Source: an uncultured Desulfovibrionaceae bacterium (GTDB taxonomy: Bacteria > Desulfobacterota > Desulfovibrionia > Desulfovibrionales > Desulfovibrionaceae). Taken from it: a stretch of 19,813 bases of DNA. Below are positions 14,003 through 19,813 of the stretch, in pieces. Position 1 is the stretch's first letter. The number at the start of each line of letters is the position of its first letter. The notes beneath the pieces were generated by a model. That model searched no databases. It was not told where the DNA came from and was given only the letters and a program-made list of their open reading frames with translations. Location of the stretch: NCBI GenBank assembly GCA_947037905.1, contig CAMQUX010000005.1, forward strand, positions 1-19,813, read 5' to 3'. A program made the translations under genes and the position numbers.

Positions 14003-16405
14003 ATGAATAAAAATTTTTCTGAGGCATTAGCTGGAAAGGAGCTTTTACTTTTTGATGGTGGATATGGCACACTATTACAAAAAAGAGGCATGCCAGTGGG
14101 CATTTCTCCTGAGCTTTTTGGTATGCAGAAAAATGAAGTTATTGCACAAATACACAAAGAATACGCACAAAGTGGCGCAAATATAATCACAACAAATACA
14201 TTTGGTGGCAGTCATTTTAAACTGGGCAGCAAGGAAGAAGTTTTCACAGTTAATAAAACCATGGCAGAGATAGCACGCTCTGCCACAGGTGGGCGTGCAT
14301 ATATAGCAGGGAGCGTTGGACCTGTTGGTCATTTTGTTAAACCGCTAGGACCTCTTAGCATGCAAGAACTTGTGGCTGCTTTTTCAGAACAGATAAAAGG
14401 GCTTGTGGCAGGTGGTGTGGATCTTATTTTAGCAGAAACACATTTTGATTTAGCAGAAGTTCGTGCTGTTGTTATTGCTGCACGGGAAGTGTGCGATTTA
14501 CCAGTTGCGGTTTCTATGACTTTTGAAAAGGGCGTGAGCTTAACTGGCACAAGTCCAGAAGTATTTGTACATACATTATATAATATGGGCGTTGATTTTA
14601 TTGGCACAAATTGCTCGGCAGGTCCTGAAGATATGTATTTTGTACTTGAAGAGCTCATTAAGCATTCAAAACTTCCTGTATTTGCTCAGGCAAACGCAGG
14701 GCTGCCAGAGTTAGATGCAAATGGTGATACTGTTTTCCGTTTAGATGCAGAAAGTTTTGCAGAACAATCTGCTCGGTTTACAGAGCTTGGAGTTAAAGCC
14801 ATTGGTGGCTGTTGTGGAAGTACTCCAGAACATATTGCAGCGCTCGCAAAAAGAATCGCATCTAAAAAATTTCTAGGTGTGCAGAAAAAAAATGATTCGC
14901 TTATAATAACAAGCAGAACCCTAGCTGTTCCTTTTTCTTTTGAGGACAGAGCAGTTATAATAGGTGAGCGAATAAACCCAACAGGCAAAGCAAAACTTAC
15001 CCAAGAACTACAAGAAAATATTTTTATAGAAGCTTTTCGCTTAGCAGAAGAACAATTAGCACAAGGTGCTGCAGTGCTCGATGTAAACGTGGGTGCTCCT
15101 TTAGTAGACGAGCAAGCTCTTTTACCCAAACTTATTCAAGATCTAATAGCCCGCTTTACTTGTCCATTTTGTCTCGATTCAACAAATCAAGACGCCATAG
15201 CAGATGCTCTTTATGCGTACGCAGGCTCTCCTCTTGTTAATTCCATAAGCGGCGAGCATGGTAAAATAGAATTTTTAGGTCCCTTATGTAAAAAATTTGG
15301 CGCGCCTTTTATTTTTCTTCCTATTAAAGGAGAAGAACTGCCGCTCACCGCAAAAGAAAGAATCGTAATTTTAGACGAGCTTCTTAAAAAGATTGAAGAG
15401 CTTAAAATTCCTAAGCATCTTATTTTAGTAGATGTTTTAGCACTGACTGTTTCTTCGCAAAAAGATGCAGCAAAACATTGCTTAGAGTTTATTTCTTATT
15501 GCAAAAGTTTAGGGCTGCCAACAACTCAAGGGCTATCAAATATATCTTTTGGCTTACCTGCAAGAGAACTCTTAAATAGTAGTTATCTTTCCCTTTGTTT
15601 AGCAAAAGGAGCCACGTCTTTTATAGCAAATCCTAATAGCAGAAGACTAAAAGAGGCACTCTATGCAAGTGAGGTACTTTTAGGAAAAGATTTACAAGCA
15701 GAAAGGTATATTCAAGAATTTGCCAACTGGACAGCAGGGGAAACAAATACACAAACTCAAAAATCTCAAAAAGATGAAATAGGCAGCGATTTATATTTGG
15801 GAGTGTTGAAAGGGAAAAAAGATGAAATAGTAAGCTTTGTTGAAAAAGCATTAGCTGATGGACAAGATGCGTTTTCAATAGTAAATAATGAGCTTATTCC
15901 AGCTATTTTAGCAGTTGGCGAAAAATACGAAACGAAAGAATATTTCCTCCCGCAACTATTAATCTCTGCTGAAACCATGCAAAAAGCTTTTGTAATACTG
16001 CAACCATTATTAGACAAAGAAGGAACATCAGGTGCGCGCCCTAAAATTATAATGGCAACAGTGGAAGGGGATATTCATGATATTGGTAAAAATATAAGTT
16101 GTCTTATGTTAAAAAATCATGGACTAGAAGTTATAGATTTAGGTAAAAATATAAAAGCATCAGAAATAGTAGCAGCTGCAAAAGAACACAATGCAGATAT
16201 AATAGGTCTGTCCGCTCTTATGACAACAACTATGGTGAAAATGGAAGATACTATAAAACTACTAGCAGAAGAGAAAATATCGCTACCAGTGGTTATAGGG
16301 GGAGCAGTAGTTACTGATAAGTTCTGCCAAAAAATAGGCGCTGCAGGCTTTGCAACTGATGCACTTTTAGGAGTGCGTATTATCCAAGAGTTGCTAAAAA
16401 AATAA
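14003..16405 (+). CDS. metH: Cobalamin-dependent methionine synthase, short form without reactivation domain
   Basis: The 800-residue cytosolic enzyme transfers a methyl group from methyltetrahydrofolate to homocysteine through B12. Domains in order: a homocysteine-binding barrel with the three zinc cysteines in GTNCSAG (Cys204) and GGCCGSTP (Cys270, Cys271); a pterin-binding barrel opening with IIGERINPTG (319-328) and AAVLDVNVGAP; a helical cobalamin cap (about 590-675); and a cobalamin-binding Rossmann domain with GDIHDIGKN (Asp690, His692, Gly695), where the His is the lower cobalt ligand. The protein stops there. E. coli MetH continues for about 350 residues with the SAM-binding reactivation domain, absent here and not encoded next door. 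ATG follows GAGGG by 5 bases. Confidence 0.95.
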   Translation: MNKNFSEALAGKELLLFDGGYGTLLQKRGMPVGISPELFGMQKNEVIAQIHKEYAQSGANIITTNTFGGSHFKLGSKEEVFTVNKTMAEIARSATGGRAYIAGSVGPVGHFVKPLGPLSMQELVAAFSEQIKGLVAGGVDLILAETHFDLAEVRAVVIAAREVCDLPVAVSMTFEKGVSLTGTSPEVFVHTLYNMGVDFIGTNCSAGPEDMYFVLEELIKHSKLPVFAQANAGLPELDANGDTVFRLDAESFAEQSARFTELGVKAIGGCCGSTPEHIAALAKRIASKKFLGVQKKNDSLIITSRTLAVPFSFEDRAVIIGERINPTGKAKLTQELQENIFIEAFRLAEEQLAQGAAVLDVNVGAPLVDEQALLPKLIQDLIARFTCPFCLDSTNQDAIADALYAYAGSPLVNSISGEHGKIEFLGPLCKKFGAPFIFLPIKGEELPLTAKERIVILDELLKKIEELKIPKHLILVDVLALTVSSQKDAAKHCLEFISYCKSLGLPTTQGLSNISFGLPARELLNSSYLSLCLAKGATSFIANPNSRRLKEALYASEVLLGKDLQAERYIQEFANWTAGETNTQTQKSQKDEIGSDLYLGVLKGKKDEIVSFVEKALADGQDAFSIVNNELIPAILAVGEKYETKEYFLPQLLISAETMQKAFVILQPLLDKEGTSGARPKIIMATVEGDIHDIGKNISCLMLKNHGLEVIDLGKNIKASEIVAAAKEHNADIIGLSALMTTTMVKMEDTIKLLAEEKISLPVVIGGAVVTDKFCQKIGAAGFATDALLGVRIIQELLKK

Positions 16406-16627
16406 ACAAGCTATAATAAACTTAAGTATAAGTAAAAACATACTAGAGCAAAAATGAGCTATAGGTAAAAATAAGCTATAAGTAAAAAGAGAAATATGTA
16501 AAAATACATATTGAAATCAAACTTTAGCTATGCAAAAATATAAAAATATACGAATATAAAAAATGAGAAAATAGTCTCAAGAACTATGTGTAAAAATAAG
16601 ATGCCAAATATGGCAAAGAGGATTGTG
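16406..16627. other. A-rich spacer between metH and the thioredoxin-like gene
   Basis: The stretch is A-rich and low in complexity. A 17-base unit AGCTATARGTAAAAANA is tandemly duplicated (16457-16490) and a degenerate third copy lies just upstream (about 16420-16441). No clear terminator of metH was found. The frame of the downstream gene is open from 16586, but the better start is at 16628. Confidence 0.45.
16457..16490. repeat. 17-base tandem duplication
   Basis: The two copies (16457-16473 and 16474-16490) differ at two positions. The word AAGTAAAAA recurs upstream near 16430, so a third, decayed copy is likely. Confidence 0.6.
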
Positions 16628-17107
16628 ATGTTAAAAAGAATATACCTTTCAGTATTATGTGTTTTTTGTTTTTCTTTTATGCTCTTTTCAGCAAATATGG
16701 TACAGGCAGGTGGTTTGATAGAAAGAGTTATAACTCCAACCGTTATGACAGAAATTCTTGCGGAGAATAAAGGCAAAACAGTGGTGTTTTCTTTTTGGGC
16801 AACATGGTGTCCAGTTTGTCATAGAAGTCTCGAAGGTTTAGAAGAACTTACAAAAAAGATGTCCTCAGATAAGGTGGTAATCTACGCAGTAAGTATAGAT
16901 GATAATTTTGAGCTTGTGAAAAAATACTATAAAGATAAAGCTAAACCGTCGTACAATGTTGCATTTGGAGGCGAAGCATTAGCGAGAGCGCTAAACATAA
17001 GAGCTGTGCCTTATACAAAGGTCTATAATGCAAAAGGTGAAGAAATTTTTGAAAAACTTGGTTTCATGCCAGTAGAAATGCTTGAAGTAATTATAAAAAC
17101 CATGTAA
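16628..17107 (+). CDS. Secreted thioredoxin-fold protein, TlpA/ResA-like
   Basis: The 159-residue protein starts best at the ATG 16628-16630, which follows GAGGA by 5 bases; the frame is open from 16586 but upstream ATGs have no such site and would bury the signal peptide. Residues 1-27 form a signal peptide (MLKR, hydrophobic core, cleavage after VQA). The mature part has the thioredoxin motif FSFWATWCPVCHRS with Cys61 and Cys64, and the cis-proline loop RAVPYTKVY (Pro128). Family members reduce or exchange disulfides in the periplasm, often for cytochrome c maturation. The particular target is unknown. A GNAT gene follows after 9 bases, so it opens an operon of four genes. Confidence 0.88.
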   Translation: MLKRIYLSVLCVFCFSFMLFSANMVQAGGLIERVITPTVMTEILAENKGKTVVFSFWATWCPVCHRSLEGLEELTKKMSSDKVVIYAVSIDDNFELVKKYYKDKAKPSYNVAFGGEALARALNIRAVPYTKVYNAKGEEIFEKLGFMPVEMLEVIIKTM

Positions 17108-17116
17108 AGAGCTAAT

Positions 17117-17587
17117 ATGGATTACGAAATAATAAAAGCCCGACTAGAAGATGTAGTCGGTTTGCACAAAATGCTTTTAGATAGAGAAGATGGCATGGTA
17201 TTACCACGCACACTTCATCAGCTCTATACACATGTTCGTGATTTCTATGTATTGCTACATCATGATAAAAATGGTACAGAGCTAGTAGGTTGCTGTGCAC
17301 TTGCGATGTGTTGGGCAGAAATAGCAGAAATACGAACACTTTATATCTTGCCAGAACACAGAAAAAAAGGCTATGCCAAGAAAATGATAGATGCGTGTTT
17401 ATCTGAAGCAAAAGATTTAAAGTTAGCACGTATATTTGTTTTAACAGATCAGATAGAATTTTTTTCATATATGGGTTTTTTAGAAGTATCGAAAGATGAA
17501 TTACCACAGAAGGTTTGGGCGGATTGCCTTCATTGTCCAAGATTTCCAAACTGTGATGAAATTGCAATGTTGTATAATTTAAAATAA
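17117..17587 (+). CDS. GNAT acetyltransferase, ArgA-like (probable N-acetylglutamate synthase)
   Basis: The 156-residue protein is a single GNAT domain. Motif A is seen in EIRTLYILPEHRKKGYAKKM (71-90), with the pyrophosphate-binding HRKKGYAK loop. Motif B is FFSYMGFLEVSKDELP. The C-terminal tail KVWADCLHCPRFPNCDEIAM carries three cysteines (137, 140, 146) and matches the tail of short, stand-alone acetylglutamate synthases known from several bacteria that lack the classical kinase-fused ArgA. Such enzymes acetylate glutamate with acetyl-CoA at the first step of arginine synthesis. No arg gene is near, so the substrate is inferred. A modest AGAG precedes the ATG. It sits 9 bases after the thioredoxin-like gene and 9 bases before hpt. 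Confidence 0.8.
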   Translation: MDYEIIKARLEDVVGLHKMLLDREDGMVLPRTLHQLYTHVRDFYVLLHHDKNGTELVGCCALAMCWAEIAEIRTLYILPEHRKKGYAKKMIDACLSEAKDLKLARIFVLTDQIEFFSYMGFLEVSKDELPQKVWADCLHCPRFPNCDEIAMLYNLK

Positions 17588-17596
17588 TGGTTTACT

Positions 17597-18118
17597 ATGG
17601 CGCATGAATTACGGGAACTATTTTCCCAAGTAGTTATAAATAACCGAGTGAAAGAACTTGCAAGAGAACTCTCCGAGGTATATAAAACAGAACCAGTGGC
17701 GTGTATTTGTGTGCTAAAAGGTGCAGTATATTTTTTTAGTGATCTTGTACGAGCACTGAGTACATCAGTAGAAATAGATTTTGTGTGTGTTTCAAGTTAT
17801 GGTAATAGTATGGAATCAAGCACAGAAATTATAATGTCTAAAGATGTAGGAATATCGATTGAAAATAAGCATGTTCTTATAATAGAAGATATAGTAGATA
17901 CAGGGCATACTGTTAATTATTTGAGAAAAATTTTTGAAAATAGGCGAGCTAAAAGTATAAGAGTATGCGCTCTTATAGATAAGGGTGAACGCCGAGAAAT
18001 TGAGACTGAAGTTGATTATTATGGTTTTCGAGCGCAAGGATTTTTAGTTGGATATGGGCTTGATTATGCAGAGAAATATCGAGAACTAACAGCTATTTAT
18101 GAACTAGTAGCGTGCTAG
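17597..18118 (+). CDS. hpt: Hypoxanthine phosphoribosyltransferase
   Basis: The 173-residue cytosolic enzyme joins hypoxanthine (or guanine) to PRPP for purine salvage. It shows the family's LKGA loop (40-43), the SSYGNSM flexible-loop start (66-72), the PRPP motif VLIIEDIVDTGHT (93-105), and the purine-binding Lys129 in LIDKGERR with FLVGYGLDYAEKYR (149-162). The length is normal. The ribosome binding site is weak and the gene starts 9 bases after the acetyltransferase, so translation is probably coupled. Confidence 0.95.
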   Translation: MAHELRELFSQVVINNRVKELARELSEVYKTEPVACICVLKGAVYFFSDLVRALSTSVEIDFVCVSSYGNSMESSTEIIMSKDVGISIENKHVLIIEDIVDTGHTVNYLRKIFENRRAKSIRVCALIDKGERREIETEVDYYGFRAQGFLVGYGLDYAEKYRELTAIYELVAC

Positions 18119-18152
18119 GTCCGAAAATTTATTTAAGTAGGTAGTGTATAAG

Positions 18153-19400
18153 ATGATAATAGAATGCGAAAAATGTGGTGCTAAGTACACTATGGAAGAT
18201 GAGAAAGTATCTCCTTCAGGATCTGAAGTAGAATGTTCTCTTTGCCAAGCAACGTTTACGGTCTATCGTCCAGAACCTGAGGATAGCATGCTTGATGCAG
18301 AACAAGATATGGATAGTTTTTTTTCTAATATCGAAAATAATCAAGTTGCTGAGGGTGGAAAAAAATTACTAGATGAAGACTTTTTTTCTACAGAAAAAAA
18401 ACCGCAACGTCCTAACAATGTAGATTTTAATAGTTTAGAAGGGCTTCTTTCAGAAGGCGCAGATGAGATTCGAAAGAAACCAGAAGAGCTTGCTAGTAAT
18501 GCTCAAGATATGTCCGGTCAAATCGCTCAATCAGATGATTTGCTCGATGGTATATTTGGTGAGTCGCAAGGATTAGATGAATTATTTAGCCCTGAAGCAG
18601 AAGTGAATAACAAAGAATATGGGAATGCTCCAGACGATTTACTTATAGTAGAGCAAGAAACTGTAGTAGAACAATCAATTGTAGTAGAAGTTAAAGCTTC
18701 TGATGATGAAATAAAGGCTGCAGTAGATCTTTTCGCCGAGCTTGATATAAATAGTATTTCCGAAAAAATAAATTTAGATGCCACACAAAATGGGAGTTTA
18801 GGAATGAATAATGATGCTGGACAGACAAGTAATTTAGATCTTGATGCTGCCTATGGTATTGGTTCTACACCAAATGCCAAGGAACCTGAAAAAAATAATA
18901 AAAAACTAATAATACTCATAATATTATTATTGCTTTTATTATTAGGAGCTGCTGGATTCGGTGCATATTATATGATGACTAAAGATTCTGCGGTTGCAGT
19001 GCAAAATCCTGCTATAGATGATATCATACTTGAAAATGTTAAGCAGTATTTCATTCAAAACGAAAAAGAAGGAAACTTATTAGTAGTAGAAGGTTATGCT
19101 ATTAATGAGGGTCAATCTGCAAAAAGAAATATTACTTTAGAAGCAACACTGTATGATGCAAATAATAATCCACTCCTTAGTAAAACAACTTTAGCTGGAA
19201 ATATGCTCAGTCAATTTCAATTACAGTTATTGCCTTTATCTGAAATGGTTACACGTTTAGAAAATCCTGCAGGGATATCTGCTAATAATAGTAGTGTATC
19301 GCAAGGGCAACGTACGCCATTTATGTTAATATTCCAAAATGTTCCTATAGAAAGTGAAGAATTTAGTGTAGAGATTGTTGGAGCATCAGACTTCAAATAG
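18153..19400 (+). CDS. Zinc-ribbon (MJ0042-type) single-pass membrane protein with DUF3426-like C-terminal domain
   Basis: I chose the ATG at 18153 because AGG lies 11 bases upstream; a GTG at 18144 is in frame but sits only two bases from it. The 415-residue product begins with a zinc ribbon (Cys5, Cys8, Cys28, Cys31; MIIECEKCGAKYTMEDEK), typical of the MJ0042 group common in deltaproteobacteria. Then come an acidic, low-complexity linker of about 200 residues rich in Asp, Glu, Asn and Ser, a single membrane helix (about 252-275, very Leu/Ile-rich), and an outer domain of about 130 residues resembling DUF3426 (LVVEGYAINEGQSAKRNITLEATLYDAN). The topology is N-terminus in the cytosol, C-terminus in the periplasm. 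The role is unknown. It is the last gene of the operon. Confidence 0.85.
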   Translation: MIIECEKCGAKYTMEDEKVSPSGSEVECSLCQATFTVYRPEPEDSMLDAEQDMDSFFSNIENNQVAEGGKKLLDEDFFSTEKKPQRPNNVDFNSLEGLLSEGADEIRKKPEELASNAQDMSGQIAQSDDLLDGIFGESQGLDELFSPEAEVNNKEYGNAPDDLLIVEQETVVEQSIVVEVKASDDEIKAAVDLFAELDINSISEKINLDATQNGSLGMNNDAGQTSNLDLDAAYGIGSTPNAKEPEKNNKKLIILIILLLLLLLGAAGFGAYYMMTKDSAVAVQNPAIDDIILENVKQYFIQNEKEGNLLVVEGYAINEGQSAKRNITLEATLYDANNNPLLSKTTLAGNMLSQFQLQLLPLSEMVTRLENPAGISANNSSVSQGQRTPFMLIFQNVPIESEEFSVEIVGASDFK

Positions 19401-19428
19401 GCTTTAGCATTTATTAATAGTATACGAT

Positions 19429-19460
19429 AAAAAAGAGAGTACTCAGTACTCTCTTTTTTT
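19429..19460 (+). terminator. Strong intrinsic terminator closing the thioredoxin-hpt operon
   Basis: A perfect stem GAGAGTACT (19435-19443) / AGTACTCTC (19445-19453) is flanked by six As and seven Ts, 28 bases past the last stop codon. The flanking A and T tracts extend the stem and make it usable from both strands. Confidence 0.92.
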
Positions 19461-19652
19461 GTCTTTTTTAGGTTGTCTCTCTTTGTGGCAGAGCCAGAAG
19501 CATTATGCTTAATGAAATAGCATAGATTTTCAACTAGTATAGTAGAGTAAATTTATCAAAAATATTGCTACAAGTTTAAAATTAGAAATTTAAAACAATG
19601 AATAGAAAGATACTAATCCTCGACCTTTGAGCCTCAACCTTAGCCCCTCAAA

Positions 19653-19688
19653 AAAATTAAAATTAAAATTAAAATTAAAAGCAAAAGC
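19653..19688. repeat. Hexanucleotide microsatellite (AAAATT)4(AAAAGC)2
   Basis: Four exact AAAATT units (19653-19676) run without a break into two AAAAGC units (19677-19688). Six-base periodicity is kept through the change of unit. This is a simple sequence repeat able to change length by slippage. It lies in non-coding DNA here. Confidence 0.8.
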
Positions 19689-19761
19689 AAAACTAAAACC
19701 TTAATCCAAACCATAAATTTCAAAAAAACTAAAAAAAAAATGAGATTAAAATATAGATCAG

Positions 19762-19793
19762 AAATAGAAATAGTATTTTCTCAATTTCTATTT
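19762..19793. repeat. Inverted repeat near the right edge
   Basis: Perfect 10-base arms enclose 12 bases. It may be part of a terminator for a gene beyond the edge or an operator. There is no T-tract beside it. Confidence 0.4.
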
Positions 19794-19813
19794 ACAAGCT
19801 GCAAACTGCAAAC

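Larger units (their letters stand above)
19461..19813. other. Gene-free AT-rich tail of the window
   Basis: I see no gene in these 353 bases on either strand. The stretch contains a hexamer microsatellite (19653-19688), an inverted repeat AAATAGAAAT (19762-19771) / ATTTCTATTT (19784-19793) and a short CTGCAAA direct repeat at the very end. It may be the upstream or downstream flank of a gene beyond the right edge. Confidence 0.5.

Noticed and set aside
14075..15129. Minus-strand frames of 85-147 codons opposite metH
   Set aside because: The conserved methionine synthase domains on the plus strand explain this DNA; the antisense frames have low-complexity composition and no family features.
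16586..16627. A 14-residue longer N-terminus for the thioredoxin-like protein
   Set aside because: It would place a polar, basic extension before a normal signal peptide, and the ATG at 16628 has a well-spaced GAGGA.
17112..17567. A 151-codon minus-strand frame opposite the acetyltransferase gene
   Set aside because: The plus-strand GNAT motifs and tight spacing to both neighbours show which strand is coding.
19653..19688. A CRISPR array or integration site in the repetitive tail
   Set aside because: The repeat unit is six bases with no spacers and no cas or integrase gene; it is a microsatellite.

Overview
The window is about one-third G+C by eye and gene-dense with AT-rich spacers. It looks like a low-GC member of the Desulfovibrionaceae (Desulfobacterota). 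Lawsonia-like organisms are the closest fit I can think of. The basis is protein style, the presence of a TRAP-type solute-binding lipoprotein, a B12-dependent ribonucleotide reductase, a short MetH, and the order rpoH - metH - thioredoxin - GNAT - hpt. I recall a similar order from Desulfovibrio but could not check it. No database was consulted, so the assignment is inference.

The two halves diverge. Every gene from position 1 to 13795 is on the minus strand and every gene from 14003 to 19400 is on the plus strand, with a 207-bp divergent spacer between rpoH and metH.

Minus strand, in coordinate order: the 5' part of a TRAP solute-binding lipoprotein (cut by the window edge); an amidohydrolase-family TIM-barrel protein that has lost the usual metal ligands; nrdJ (class II ribonucleotide reductase); a YhhQ/VUT-type queuosine-precursor transporter; glpX and tkt as an operon, with rpiB upstream (sugar-phosphate metabolism: FBPase, transketolase, ribose-5-P isomerase); a LolB-like lipoprotein; a 578-residue TPR lipoprotein; a degenerate HD-domain protein; and rpoH (heat-shock sigma factor). 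The last four genes are tightly packed or overlapping and read as one operon, rpoH first.

Plus strand: metH without its reactivation domain, then, after an A-rich spacer, a tight run of a secreted thioredoxin-fold protein, an ArgA-like GNAT acetyltransferase, hpt, and an MJ0042-type zinc-ribbon membrane protein, closed by a strong intrinsic terminator.

This is mostly chromosomal housekeeping DNA. I see no transposase, phage gene, CRISPR array, tRNA or rRNA. The most interesting items are the sigma-32 operon that carries a catalytically dead HD-like protein and two envelope lipoproteins, several palindrome-rich intergenic regions (3790-4323 and 5017-5365), and the amidohydrolase without metal ligands. 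I found no convincing new defence or mobile system.
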